NCBI GenBank assembly: GCA_910575585.1
Contig: CAJTGF010000002.1
Coordinates: forward strand, 1-64,000
Reading direction: 5' to 3'
DNA length: 64,000 nt
Source of the DNA: Clostridiaceae bacterium
GTDB lineage: Bacteria > Bacillota > Clostridia > Lachnospirales > Lachnospiraceae
Position numbers and translations under genes: made by a program. Shown piece after piece: positions 50,761 to 59,998 of the stretch. Under the pieces are notes generated by a model that did no database searches, was not told where the DNA came from, and worked only from the letters and a program-made list of their open reading frames with translations. Numbering within the stretch: the stretch's first letter is position 1; the number at the start of each line of letters is the position of its first letter.

Positions 50761-51414
50761 TCAGTTTCCGTGTATCCACCCGCTCCGCAGCAATCCCTGC
50801 TCCTTTTCCAGGTGGGCGTAGTCGTTGAACCGCTCCAGAGTAAACCGCTGTGCTTTTTTGTCAAACCGCAGTTCCGTGATGCCGCAATTTTCCAGATCGG
50901 TACCAAGGAGTCGGTACTTTGCCGGGTCCATGCCCAGGATATGGGCCGCCGCGCAGCGGATGACGCCGCCGTGGGTCACCACAGCAGCGCTCCCCTCTGT
51001 TCCACGGCCGATGCGGCGCAGCACCGGCATGATCCGCCTTATGACATCCCCGGCGCCCTCGCCGCCCGGGTAGGGAAGGTCTTCCTCCATCTTCTGCTGC
51101 TCCCGTTTGAAATCTTTGAACCTGAGCCGGATCTCCTCATCGCTTAAGCCCTCCATCTGGCCAAAATCGATCTCCCTAAGGTCAGGCTCAACCACATGTT
51201 CCACATTCCAGTACTCATTGGCGATCCGGGCCGTCTGCGCTGCCCGAATCAGGGCGCTGGAGTACACGATCCGGATATCCGCCCCCGCCAGGCGCTGCCC
51301 CACAAGGGCTGCCTGCCGGGATCCCTGAGGCGACAGATCCACATCCACATTGCAGAGTCTGCTGCTCTGCCTGCCATGGCGGATCAGATATAACGTAACA
51401 TAACCACTGTCCAA
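50761..51414 (-). CDS. Histidine phosphatase family protein (phosphoglycerate-mutase-like)
   Basis: A 217-residue phosphatase of the histidine phosphatase superfamily. LYLIRHGRQ near residue 7 holds the catalytic RHG, with Arg in SSALIRAAQTA (about 58), Glu in LREIDFGQMEG (about 84) and the second His in VVTHGGVIRC (about 152). Substrate unknown (cobalamin-pathway, sugar-phosphate or broad). I infer a TTG start at 51414, eight bases after GGAG; the upstream in-frame ATG would lie inside the PFL gene. It follows that gene by ten bases. Confidence 0.85.
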   Translation of the reverse strand: MDSGYVTLYLIRHGRQSSRLCNVDVDLSPQGSRQAALVGQRLAGADIRIVYSSALIRAAQTARIANEYWNVEHVVEPDLREIDFGQMEGLSDEEIRLRFKDFKREQQKMEEDLPYPGGEGAGDVIRRIMPVLRRIGRGTEGSAAVVTHGGVIRCAAAHILGMDPAKYRLLGTDLENCGITELRFDKKAQRFTLERFNDYAHLEKEQGLLRSGWIHGN

Positions 51415-51424
51415 GTTCTCTCTC

Positions 51425-52789
51425 CTAATTCTTAAAGCTGTGGACCGGAGCCGGTATCCGCCCGCCACGGCTTACAAATTTCTCACAGGACCAGGAATTT
51501 ACCGGCATCACAGGCGCATAGCCCAAAAGTCCGCCAAACTCCACCGTATCCCCCACATCCTTGCCGATCACCGGGATCAGACGCGCCGCCGTGGTCTTCT
51601 GGTTGATCATGCCGATGGCAGCCTCGTCGGCAATGATCCCTGCCAGGGTGCTTGGGGACGTGCTGCCCGGAATGGCGATCATATCCAGGCCCACGGAGCA
51701 AACACAGGTCATGGCCTCCAGCTTTTCCAGCGTCAGCGCGCCTGCGGACACCGCGTCGATCATGCCCTGATCCTCGCTGACCGGGATAAAAGCGCCGCTT
51801 AATCCCCCCACATAAGAGGAGGCCATGATCCCGCCCTTTTTCACCTGGTCATTGAGCATGGCAAGGGCCGCCGTGGTCCCCGGCGCTCCCACCCGCTCCA
51901 AGCCGATCTCCTCTAAGATCTCCGCCACGCTGTCCCCCACTGCCGGGGTGGGCGCCAGAGACAGATCGATGATGCCAAAGGGGATGCCCAGACGCCTGGA
52001 CGCCTCCTGGGCCACCAATTGTCCCACGCGGGTGATCTTAAACGCCGTCTTCTTAATGGTCTCGCACAGCACCTCGAAGTTCTCGCCTCTGGCCTGTTCA
52101 AGGGCAACCTTCACCACTCCCGGCCCGCTGACGCCTACGTTGATGATGGCGTCGGCTTCTGTCACGCCATGGAACGCTCCTGCCATAAAAGGATTGTCGT
52201 CCGGGGCGTTGCAGAACACCACCAGCTTGGCGCAGCCTAAGGAATCCTGCTCTTTGGTGGCAAGGGCTGTCTCCTTTATCATCTGTCCCATCAAATTCAC
52301 AGCGTCCATGTTAAGGCCCGTCTTGGTGGAACCCACATTGACGGAACTGCACACCCGCTCCGTCACTGCCAGGGCTTTGGGAATGGATCGGATCAGATTC
52401 TGGTCCGCCCTGGTCATGCCCTTGCTCACAAGAGCGGAATACCCGCCCAGGAAATTAACCCCCACTTCTTTTGCCGCCCGATCCAGAGTCTGGGCGATGA
52501 TGACAAAATCTTCCGGCGTCTGGCAGGCGCACCCTCCTACCAGGGCGATGGGCGTCACGGAAATCCTCTTATTTACAATGGGTATGCCGAAATCCCGGGA
52601 TATGGCCTCCCCGGTACTGACCAGATCCCTGGCCGTGGTGGTGATCTTGTGGTAGATCTTCTTGTTGAGCGCGTCCAGATCGCTGTCACAGCAGTCCAGC
52701 AGGCTGATGCCCATGGTGATGGTGCGCACATCCAGCTTCTCGTGCTCAATCATATTGTTGGTCTCAATGACCTCGAACATATTCAACAT
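51425..52789 (-). CDS. PFL/UPF0210 family protein
   Basis: A 454-residue protein of the UPF0210 family, which folds like pyruvate formate-lyase/anaerobic nucleotide reductase but lacks a glycyl-radical motif. Recognised by the N-terminal [29 protein letters not shown], the [17 protein letters not shown] segment and the C-terminal PASRGGR-like [17 protein letters not shown]. Function unknown. The ACT-domain gene directly upstream is its conserved partner in Firmicutes and probably senses an amino acid or related ligand. Confidence 0.9.
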   Translation of the reverse strand: MLNMFEVIETNNMIEHEKLDVRTITMGISLLDCCDSDLDALNKKIYHKITTTARDLVSTGEAISRDFGIPIVNKRISVTPIALVGGCACQTPEDFVIIAQTLDRAAKEVGVNFLGGYSALVSKGMTRADQNLIRSIPKALAVTERVCSSVNVGSTKTGLNMDAVNLMGQMIKETALATKEQDSLGCAKLVVFCNAPDDNPFMAGAFHGVTEADAIINVGVSGPGVVKVALEQARGENFEVLCETIKKTAFKITRVGQLVAQEASRRLGIPFGIIDLSLAPTPAVGDSVAEILEEIGLERVGAPGTTAALAMLNDQVKKGGIMASSYVGGLSGAFIPVSEDQGMIDAVSAGALTLEKLEAMTCVCSVGLDMIAIPGSTSPSTLAGIIADEAAIGMINQKTTAARLIPVIGKDVGDTVEFGGLLGYAPVMPVNSWSCEKFVSRGGRIPAPVHSFKN

Positions 52790-52846
52790 TGGGTTTTCTC
52801 CATTCTATTCAATTGGTAATACAGCCATATGCCGTAGATCGTTGTG

Positions 52847-53119
52847 CTAAATCCTGTGCATCTTCGTAAAGATCTCTTCCCTCTGGCACTTGATCCTGAC
52901 GCCGATATCCTCTCCGATCTTCTCCAGACCCGCGGACACGTCCTCAAAAGGCTTCAACGACTTTTCCATATCCACGATCATCATCATATTGAAAAACTCC
53001 TGCACAATGGTCTGGGAGATATCCAGGATATTTACCTGATGCTCCGCCAGGTAGGTACACACCTTCGCGATGATCCCCACCGTGTCTTTTCCCACTACCG
53101 TTATAATCGTTCTGTTCAT
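52847..53119 (-). CDS. ACT domain protein (UPF0237)
   Basis: A 90-residue single ACT domain, a ligand-binding fold that usually binds amino acids. RTIITVVGKDTVGIIAKVCT with YLAEHQVNILDISQTIVQEF is the classical ACT pattern. Together with the UPF0210 gene 57 bases downstream it forms a conserved pair. RBS AAAGGAG. Confidence 0.9.
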   Translation of the reverse strand: MNRTIITVVGKDTVGIIAKVCTYLAEHQVNILDISQTIVQEFFNMMMIVDMEKSLKPFEDVSAGLEKIGEDIGVRIKCQREEIFTKMHRI

Positions 53120-53188
53120 GGCCTGTCTCCTTTTTTCTTTTCCTGAATCTTTCCGTCCCCTGTCTTTGGCCGCCGCTTAGGGATGCGG

Positions 53189-53626
53189 CTATTTCTCCTG
53201 GCCGCAGGAAAACTCATACCGTTTCCCATGGTCAAATAAGACCCCGTCCGTTAGGCTGATCTTCAAAATACAGGTGTTGGGATCCTCCTCATCTACGTGG
53301 CCGTTGTCATACCACTCCTGGAATACTGCCCGCAGCTTGCCGGCAATCTCCTCATTTTCCTCTCTGCGGACATGGCCCAGGTTCTCCCCTGTGCCGTGGC
53401 CCGTAAACCAGTCGCCGCAGACGGCAGCAACGGGATCTTTCTTCATGTGTTCCATCTTCTTTGACTTCGCGTTGGTGATCATATAAAACGCTCCGTCCTC
53501 GTAAAACGCGTTAACCGGGCGGACAAAGGGCTTTCCCTCCCAAACCGTGGCCAGGGCCACCAGGCTGTCGCACCCAAACCGCTGATCCAGGATCTCATGG
53601 ATCTGGGAAGGTATCGTGTTGGTCAT
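53189..53626 (-). CDS. Pyridoxamine 5'-phosphate oxidase-like flavin protein
   Basis: A 145-residue split-barrel flavoprotein. SLVALATVWEGKPFVRPVNA and AFYMITNAKSKKMEHMKKDP are the FMN-binding strands of the PNPOx-like fold. Members reduce or bind flavins and are often annotated as general-stress or nitroimidazole-resistance proteins; the exact reaction cannot be assigned. Followed 15 bases downstream... on the same strand it starts just after the MBL-protein gene's upstream region, and probably is transcribed with it. Confidence 0.8.
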   Translation of the reverse strand: MTNTIPSQIHEILDQRFGCDSLVALATVWEGKPFVRPVNAFYEDGAFYMITNAKSKKMEHMKKDPVAAVCGDWFTGHGTGENLGHVRREENEEIAGKLRAVFQEWYDNGHVDEEDPNTCILKISLTDGVLFDHGKRYEFSCGQEK

Positions 53627-53641
53627 CGGTCAATTTCTCCT

Positions 53642-54439
53642 TTATATGGTGATAATCTGGGACATCTCATCTCTTTTGGCCACGGAAATGGCAAAATCCC
53701 CGGAGCAGTACTGGCTGTCCCCCTGATCGATCTCCAGCTTCACCGTCTCATAGGCCAGCTCTTCATAGTTGTTCTCTTTGCTCAAATGCCCCAGAAGAAT
53801 ATGTTTCATGTTGTCGTGGAGTATGTGATTCAGCAGCCGCCCCGCGTTGTCGTTGGACAAATGGCCGTGATCGCTTAAGATCCTCCGCTTCAAATAATAG
53901 GGATAGGGTCCTGTCTCCAGCATCCGCACATCATGATTTGACTCCAGGACAAGGGCGTCCAATCCCTGTAAATGCTCGATGATATACTGGTCAAAATGGC
54001 CCATATCCGTGGCCACCGCCGCAGACTTTTGACCGCTTTTGATCCGGTAAGCCACCGGGTTGGCCGCGTCATGGTCAATGGAAAAGGGCCTCACCTCCAT
54101 ATCCCCGATGCAGACCAAAGCGTCCGGCATAATGGGGTGAAAAAGGTCTTTCGGATAGTCTCCAAGGTATTTCATCTGCCCGATCTCCTCCAGCGTCTCC
54201 TTGGTGGCGTAAATAGGGACCCCGTGCTTTCTCGCAAGGACTCCCAGCCCTTTTACGTGGTCCGAGTGTTCGTGGGTGATGAACACCCCGTCCAGCTCGC
54301 TTCCCTTGACCCCGATGTCATTGAGTCCCTGCTCGATCCTCTTGTTGCTGATGCCTGCGTCAATGAGGATGTGGGTGTTGTCCGTGCCTGCATAGATGCA
54401 GTTGCCGCTGCTGCCGCTGGCGATGCTCACTAATCTCAT
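53642..54439 (-). CDS. walJ: WalJ/YycJ-like metallo-beta-lactamase-fold hydrolase
   Basis: A 265-residue MBL-fold protein. IASGSSGNCIYAG at the start and FITHEHSDHVKGLGVLARKH (HxHxDH motif at about 63-68) define the YycJ/WalJ branch, an exonuclease-like family linked to cell-wall and DNA-repair phenotypes. LVLESNHD, HGHLSNDNAG and LLGHLSKENN give later metal-ligand and fold motifs. Overlaps coaE by four bases (ATGA). The usual WalRK operon is not here; the gene is in an alternative location. Confidence 0.85.
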   Translation of the reverse strand: MRLVSIASGSSGNCIYAGTDNTHILIDAGISNKRIEQGLNDIGVKGSELDGVFITHEHSDHVKGLGVLARKHGVPIYATKETLEEIGQMKYLGDYPKDLFHPIMPDALVCIGDMEVRPFSIDHDAANPVAYRIKSGQKSAAVATDMGHFDQYIIEHLQGLDALVLESNHDVRMLETGPYPYYLKRRILSDHGHLSNDNAGRLLNHILHDNMKHILLGHLSKENNYEELAYETVKLEIDQGDSQYCSGDFAISVAKRDEMSQIITI

Positions 54440-55065
54440 GGTGATCTTCTTCCCTTTCCATACTGCGTTGTGTTTCCGTCAGGCAGTACTAGCCTTTTGT
54501 CAATCTGCTCTTTGACGGCTTTTAAAGGACCGTTATTGTCAATGACAAAATCCGCATGCTTTCGGTATTCCTCCTCCGACGGCTGCCCCTCCATCATCAA
54601 ATAACACCTTTTTGCGGAATATCCCCGGCTCTCCATCAGCCTTCTGACCCGCTCTTCCCTTAAAGTATAAACATACCATATTTCCTGGAAAAAGTCACCT
54701 GGATTTTCCAGAATAAGGGCAGATTCCACCACCGCCACAGCGCTTTTCGTCTCCATGATCCTGGCCCGCACATACTCCCACACCAGCGGGTGGATCAGCT
54801 GATCAATCCGCCGTCTGGCGTCGGCATCGGTAAATATCATCTTTGTCAGGACATCCTTTTTAAGCTTTCCGTCCCCGCCCATAAGCTCTCTGCCAAACGC
54901 GTCTATAAGGGCCTCAAACCCTGCTTGGCCCGGCTCTTCCAGCATCTTAGCCACGTGATCCGTTTGTATGATCAAAACCCCGTACTCTTTCTCCAACAGT
55001 TCCAATATGCGGCTCTTTCCGGAGCCTACGCCTCCGGTGAGCGCAATGGCCCGCGTTTCTCTCAT
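54436..55065 (-). CDS. coaE: Dephospho-CoA kinase
   Basis: A 209-residue P-loop kinase that makes coenzyme A from dephospho-CoA and ATP, the last step of CoA synthesis. Walker A ALTGGVGSGKS is at residues 7-17, with DHVAK (about 36), the IDQLIHPLVWEYV segment (about 99) and the lid-region RVRRLMESRGYSAKRC typical of CoaE. I use ATG 55065, which begins MRETRAIALTGG after an AGAAAGG site; the frame extends upstream without domain content. Confidence 0.92.
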   Translation of the reverse strand: MRETRAIALTGGVGSGKSRILELLEKEYGVLIIQTDHVAKMLEEPGQAGFEALIDAFGRELMGGDGKLKKDVLTKMIFTDADARRRIDQLIHPLVWEYVRARIMETKSAVAVVESALILENPGDFFQEIWYVYTLREERVRRLMESRGYSAKRCYLMMEGQPSEEEYRKHADFVIDNNGPLKAVKEQIDKRLVLPDGNTTQYGKGRRSP

Positions 55066-55201
55066 GATGATCGTACCTTTCTTGTATAATACTGATGTAT
55101 GATTGTATTCGGTTTTGACTGGGGTGTCAAGTGTGTTATTTCGGGTGTGACTGACACAATGTCCGTAAGAGATGTGACTTTCTTTCCCCTTAAAAACAGA
55201 A

Positions 55202-55242
55202 AAAGCAGTGGATTGTTTCATAAAAAACACATCCACTGCTTT
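55202..55242 (-). terminator. Terminator of the Rpn-family pseudogene
   Basis: AAAGCAGTGGAT and ATCCACTGCTTT form a perfect 12-bp stem; on the minus strand TTCTGTTTTTAAG follows. The 130 bases from here to coaE hold no gene. Confidence 0.8.
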
Positions 55243-55268
55243 ACTGCCCGCGTTTTAAGTTGCTGCGG

Positions 55269-56178
55269 TTATGCCAGCGCAGGTTCCCTCTTTTTGATGA
55301 TAGCCTCCACTTCCTTTGTGGTCTTCTCTACAATTTCTGCTATCTGTTCCGGTGTATAACCTTTCTTATGCATATTCATGATCACTTTTATGTTTTCATC
55401 ATCCCTGATCCCCTGTGACAGATTACACATGGCGCTCACGTCCTTTCTCAATTTATCGTCCACTGGTATACGGTATTCACTTTTTATAATATCTAACTTT
55501 TCATCAACGGATAATCCCATTGATAAAATCGTACTCAGCAGACGGTGCAATTCATACTTATCATCATGCTCTGGAAGCTCGTTTGATATGCCTATCAAAA
55601 CAATATTCAGCAAATCAAACCTGCCTTTCCACGGGTAAGAGCCTATCACCTTATCATCCGTCAGATGTACATAATCCATGCTGTTTTCATCCATGCCCAT
55701 ACATATCCATATGGAGAAAACACGCCTGATGTCATTATAGTTTGTCTTGACAAAATCCCGTTCCTTCTGCGAGGAAACAAGACGGCTTACAAAAAATACT
55801 GCCCGGTTCAGGATATGGTAGCCTGTCGGCTCGTCTTTTTGTGCTTCTAAAATTAACGATAACCTGTGAGATGCCATCTTTCATGCGTACATAAAAAATA
55901 ATGTCAAAGCGGATTAGCCCTTCATTGATCTCCGTATTCTCTGTATTCAGCCCTACAATCCTCTGCCCGTCTTTTTCCTTTTCGGCATTGGTTAAACCCG
56001 GCTCTACTGGAACCACACTGATAAAAGGCTCTCCCTCAATGTAGGACACCACATCTTCCGGGTTCATCCCCTTAAACTCATCAACAGTCTTTACCAGAAT
56101 ATGGGCCAGAATAATCTTATTCCCTAACAAGCGCTTTGCCCTTTCATCATATTGGGCATCTGTGCCTGCTGCGCTCAC
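55269..56178 (-). pseudogene. Frameshifted Rpn-family (PD-(D/E)XK) nuclease/transposase gene
   Basis: Two frames join into one protein of about 300 residues. The first, from GTG 56178, reads RAKRLLGNKIILAHILVKTV... with a PD-(D/E)XK-like core ending in FDIIFYVRMKDGISQVIVN; the second continues LEAQKDEPTGYHILNRAVFF..., keeping the E-x-Q part of the nuclease motif, to the end at 55269. One base too many in the A4 run at 55849-55852 explains the shift. The Rpn family (recombination-promoting nuclease, annotated putative transposase) is abundant in Clostridia. Removing that base restores a continuous frame. Confidence 0.82.
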
Positions 56179-56466
56179 CGCATTTTTTATCTCAGCGTGT
56201 CCATTGACATATCCATAATCATAGTCATAAACCTCCCTTTTTTCTTTTGATGGAAATGCAAAGCCATTCCAAAAAGGTATATGACCTCACTGCTATTATA
56301 CCCTGAACCCCCTTTTTAATCAATCAGATTTTTTGAAAGGTTTTTTATTAAACTCCTCTAAGCCTCTGTTTTTACCTCAAAAATTTCCTGTTTTGCGTCG
56401 ATTTTACGGACAAAAGCTTTCTATTTCTTCTGCATTGCCACATCGTAAATATCCAGTTATGAAATG
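56179..56466. other. Gap upstream of the Rpn gene, no gene found
   Basis: About 290 bases, AT-rich. The Rpn frame continues upstream without a start codon for some 25 codons (REVYDYDYGYVNGHAEIKNA) and meets a stop, so its N-terminus may have been cut. No promoter could be fixed. Confidence 0.35.
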
Positions 56467-56901
56467 CTACTCTAAATTTATCGTTACGGGTTCCGTATCT
56501 TGTATAGTATCCCATCCGTCAGTTTTAAATATATGAAATGACAGTTCTATTTCATCTATGCTGCCAATCTGATTTTCCTCAATATCCGAACTCATAAAAG
56601 TTATACTGTCCATTGCTCTTTTGCCTGACATAATCTCACATGAAAATATTGGATCAACCATAAATCCGTTGATGGAAACATCTCTTGACTGAATTGTAAT
56701 TGCATTTTCGGTATTATTCTCTACATAAAGAATAAGTGATGGCCCCATAAAGCTTGAATCTTCTGATATTCCTTTCGATACAATCTTAATTCCTTCATTT
56801 TCATAAATGATCTCTCCGCTATCATCATAAGACTGTGCATAACTATCAACAGAAGATGTATCAATATGTATCATTTCCGTATCTATTGAATCATCCCACA
56901 A
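56467..56901 (-). CDS. Hypothetical protein, possibly N-terminally truncated
   Basis: A 144-residue frame beginning with TTG at 56901. It looks like the beta-rich C-terminal part of an exported protein (GIKIVSKGISEDSSFMGPSL, LILYVENNTENAITIQSRDV, NGFMVDPIFSCEIMSGKRAM), as in DUF5067/DUF4352-type immunoglobulin-like lipoproteins. No signal peptide or lipobox is left and the frame upstream is closed, so the 5' part may be lost. AT-rich compared with its neighbours, suggesting transfer. Confidence 0.45.
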   Translation of the reverse strand: MWDDSIDTEMIHIDTSSVDSYAQSYDDSGEIIYENEGIKIVSKGISEDSSFMGPSLILYVENNTENAITIQSRDVSINGFMVDPIFSCEIMSGKRAMDSITFMSSDIEENQIGSIDEIELSFHIFKTDGWDTIQDTEPVTINLE

Positions 56902-57226
56902 ATCATTATTATACTTGTATGGTAAAAATCCAGATTAAATTCCTTCCCTTCCTGCTGAATTGCTCCTATTTTACGAAAAATTTCCTACATCAGTTCTTGA
57001 GGCCATTCCATCCCTGCGTATAGGAATATAAAAAACGGCAGACCAAGTTTGTGCCGATATTGGAATGTCTTTATCTACGGCAATTATTATTTACTCAAAC
57101 TTCGCACTTTAATAAGTGCCTATGCATTTTGAAAATACAATAAAAACTGGCAATTAAATAGCATGAAACCGTCTGGTTTGGTATAATTGAGTTGGCAAAA
57201 AACAATTAAAACCGGAGGCTCATGCT

Positions 57227-57840
57227 ATGAATAAAAGTATAACACAAGCAAACCAGAATGATAAGCAGATTTCAAAATCTATCGAAAAATTTTTTAAAAG
57301 ATTCCATATCTCCTCGGCATTGAAAGTATCTAATGCCTATAAGAAAAAAGGCATTCCCGTTATTGAGGTTTTTCAGTATCTTTTTCTGCTGATTTTTTCT
57401 AACAGGAGTATGTATATGAGCCTGATCACTGGACGAAATACTCCCGGATTTGCTAAGGATACGGTGTATCGGTTCATGAAGATGCTCCAGATTAACTGGA
57501 TACGTTTTACAACTCTGTTGGCTTCCCGGATTATCAGGGACGCGATCGTCCCCTTGGACTCTGAAGACCGCGCAAATGTACTCATCATTGATGATTCTAT
57601 TATTCACAGGAAAATATAGCTAGACTTAAGGAGTCGGCAGCACAAATGCAATCTACTGCTGGTACAATACATGAGGAAAATTTTGATGATTAACTCCTGG
57701 TCAGATGCGGCATAAAAAAATTTCCAGTATTGGATGCGGCCGGCTATTGAAGGATATTGATCGGAACGGATATGATGGAAATAGAATAGGTAAGCCGGAA
57801 AGGCTAAACGGCGATCTGCCAACTTATTGGAGCTGACAGA
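57227..57840 (+). mobile_element. Truncated IS4-type element with 5' transposase fragment
   Basis: The frame 57227-57619 (130 codons) is the N-terminal quarter of an IS4-family DDE transposase: SIEKFFKRFHISSALKVSNA, RSMYMSLITGRNTPGFAKDT and VLIIDDSI, the last being the first catalytic Asp region. It stops where the family would continue ERNRSKKVELLA. The next 220 bases hold only scraps (for example LRSRQHKCNLLLVQYMRK). The AT-rich left flank, 56902-57226, contains TATAAT before the start and is probably the left end of the element. No right end was identified. Confidence 0.75.
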
Positions 57841-57845
57841 TCGAT

Positions 57846-57884
57846 GATCCCAGGCAGAACATTTTCCACATTCTGCCTGGGATC
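57846..57884. terminator. Perfect 14-bp hairpin between the IS remnant and the MATE gene
   Basis: GATCCCAGGCAGAA (57846-57859) and TTCTGCCTGGGATC (57871-57884) pair exactly. No strong T-run follows on either strand, so it may be a weak terminator or an RNA-end structure for the minus-strand MATE gene. Confidence 0.55.
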
Positions 57885-57918
57885 ATAAAGACATCTCTCA
57901 AAAGAACGTCCCAAACCG

Positions 57919-59292
57919 TCATCGCCCTCTCCTGCCCAACCTGCTGAACCCGTGAAAATACACCAAAAACAGCACCGTAGTCACGGACCAGGTCAAGGGA
58001 TAGCTGAACACCACCGTGGTGATGGTCCGCCGAAGCGGCACCGCCGCCATGATCCACACCACCCGCAAAGCGCACACGCCCACCATGGTCAGGATCATGG
58101 GAATCCACGAATCCCCGATTCCCCGCAGAGCCCCCGAGTAGATCTCGATGGTCACATAAGTAAAAAACACAGGCACCAGAAAATGGAGGATCTCCATGCC
58201 CTTTGCCAGCACCGCCGCGTCCGTGGTAAAGATCTCAAAAATATAAGCCCCGAAGTGATACAGCACAAATGAAAGCCCCACTGCGGAAACAAAGGTCATG
58301 GCCATACACTGCCGTATGCCTTTTTTCACCCTGTCCATTTTCCCGGCCCCATAGTTCTGGCCCACAAATGTGGTGATCGAGATGCCGAAGGCATTGATGA
58401 TCATCCAGAACACGCTGTCTATCTTGCCATAAGCCGTCCAGGCCGCCACCGTATCCGTCCCCAGGCTGTTGACGCTGGACTGTATGATCACGTTGGACAG
58501 GGAATACATCACGGACTGGAGGCCGGCGGGAAGCCCGATGCGGATGATCCTCATAAGCATCCTTCCGTCCAGCCGGATCATGGCGATCTTCACCTGGTAC
58601 ATTTCCTTTGTCCTGGTCAGGATCGCCGTCACAAAAGCAGCGCTGGCTGTCTGGGATAAGATGGTGGCAAGGGCCGCACCGGCCACTCCCATGCGAAGGC
58701 CCACTACCAGGACCACATCCAGCACAATATTGGTCACGCAGCCTGTGATCAAAAACAGCAGCGGCCTTTTGGAATCCCCCACGGCCCGCAAGATCCCGGA
58801 GCCCATGTTGTAGATCAGATTGGGAATGGTCCCCAAAAAATAGATCCGTATATACAGCACCGCGTACTCCATAATATCTTTCGGCGTCCCCATGGCCGCC
58901 AGGGCCAGCGGAGCCCCAAAGATGCCCACCACCATGATCCCCAGACCGCACACCAGGGAAAACGCCACCGATGTGTGGACTGCGTACCCGACCTTGTCCT
59001 CCCTCTTTGCGCCGTAAAACTGGGAAATGATCACTGTGGCGCCGGAGGAGAGGCCGACGAAAAAGCCTACCAGCAGATTGATCAATGTCCCGGTAGGCCC
59101 GCCTACGGCAGCCAGCGCTTCTTTCCCCACGAACTGCCCCACCACGATCGCGTCAACCGTATTGTAAAGCTGCTGGAAAAACGTCCCGAACAAAATGGGA
59201 AAGAAAAACAGCAGCAGCTGTTTCCAGATGACGCCCTCTGTAATCTGCAGACTGCCCGTCTCCGGGCGTTTCTTTTGTATTTTTTCCTTCAT
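57919..59292 (-). CDS. MATE-family efflux transporter (second copy)
   Basis: A 457-residue, roughly 12-helix exporter of the MATE family. LLFFFPILFGTFFQQLYNTV with DAIVVGQFVG is the first-helix signature of the DinF/NorM-like branch; the second half repeats the fold (NVIIQSSVNSLGTDTVAAWT). Distinct in sequence from the 17432 copy. Starts 10 bases after the FMN-bind-like gene and is probably controlled by the divergent TetR protein. Confidence 0.9.
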   Translation of the reverse strand: MKEKIQKKRPETGSLQITEGVIWKQLLLFFFPILFGTFFQQLYNTVDAIVVGQFVGKEALAAVGGPTGTLINLLVGFFVGLSSGATVIISQFYGAKREDKVGYAVHTSVAFSLVCGLGIMVVGIFGAPLALAAMGTPKDIMEYAVLYIRIYFLGTIPNLIYNMGSGILRAVGDSKRPLLFLITGCVTNIVLDVVLVVGLRMGVAGAALATILSQTASAAFVTAILTRTKEMYQVKIAMIRLDGRMLMRIIRIGLPAGLQSVMYSLSNVIIQSSVNSLGTDTVAAWTAYGKIDSVFWMIINAFGISITTFVGQNYGAGKMDRVKKGIRQCMAMTFVSAVGLSFVLYHFGAYIFEIFTTDAAVLAKGMEILHFLVPVFFTYVTIEIYSGALRGIGDSWIPMILTMVGVCALRVVWIMAAVPLRRTITTVVFSYPLTWSVTTVLFLVYFHGFSRLGRRGR

Positions 59293-59302
59293 GATAAACC
59301 AC

Positions 59303-59740
59303 CTATTTTACTTTCGCTTTTTCCAGAGCCATCTCAATGGCGCCGATCAGTGACTGGGATGTGTAGCGGGTCTCCATGGAATAAGACAAATCCTTTGTGG
59401 ACTGGCTTTTTAAGATCTGCTGCTCCAGATCCTCCATCACCGGCTGCATCAGCGGATACATGGTGGTGACGGCCTCATCCAAAGAAACAAAGGATACGGA
59501 CTGGATCTTGTCGGCATCCACTGCCACCTCCACATTCAGATTCTGGCTCCCCAGGGTGAGAGAAGCGCTGTAGACTCCTGGTATGTAGGAAGCAGGCCAA
59601 GTTGCAGGAGCCGGATCGTCCTGCCTTGGGCGGAACATGATCAAAAACAGCGTAATGAGCACAACCGCCAGCCCCAAAAATACGGCGGTGTAGATCAGCT
59701 CCTTCATCTTCAGCACTACGATTCTCGTTTTCGAACTCAT
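59303..59740 (-). CDS. Membrane-anchored FMN-bind-like protein
   Basis: A 145-residue protein: one N-terminal membrane helix (ELIYTAVFLGLAVVLITLFLI), then a small extracellular domain with GVYSASLTLGSQNLNVEVAV, DADKIQSVSFVS and TRYTSQSLIGAIEMAL. This is the FMN-bind domain layout, but the flavin-attachment motif SGAT is replaced by TRYTSQS, so covalent FMN is uncertain. ATG 59740 follows GGAGGT. Same operon as the MATE pump, a pairing that suggests a role at the membrane alongside export. Confidence 0.72.
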   Translation of the reverse strand: MSSKTRIVVLKMKELIYTAVFLGLAVVLITLFLIMFRPRQDDPAPATWPASYIPGVYSASLTLGSQNLNVEVAVDADKIQSVSFVSLDEAVTTMYPLMQPVMEDLEQQILKSQSTKDLSYSMETRYTSQSLIGAIEMALEKAKVK

Positions 59741-59942
59741 GCGGACCTCCATAATTTGTTTACTACAATCTATTATGGAAAGCCCCGGATTATTCTATAT
59801 TCTGTCAGCACTTTCAGGGGCCCGTCCCCGCTGCCAAACCACGGCGCATCTCACCATAGACGACCCTCATCCTCTCGACGCGTCTGATCTGTAGATTTCC
59901 ACCCATTCTACCACAATCTGTCAAAGATTACAATAGCGCATC

Positions 59943-59971
59943 TTGACATAGAACATGTTCAATGCTAATCT
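59943..59971 (+). promoter_or_regulatory. tetR-type promoter with overlapping palindrome
   Basis: TTGACA (59943-59948), 17-base spacer, TAATCT (59966-59971). The spacer contains the perfect palindrome GAACATGTTC (59951-59960), a likely operator for the TetR protein, which would then control itself and perhaps the divergent MATE operon. Confidence 0.72.
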
Positions 59972-59998
59972 AAAGTAAAAGATCCCAAGGAGGCTCCC

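Noticed and set aside
50498-50779. A 93-codon minus frame upstream of the LytTR regulator.
   Set aside because: No ribosome site, unusual composition, and it overlaps the inverted repeat region.
57824-58108. A 94-codon frame overlapping the end of the second MATE gene.
   Set aside because: It is antiparallel-frame noise within and beyond the MATE gene; His/Gly-rich composition and no ribosome site.
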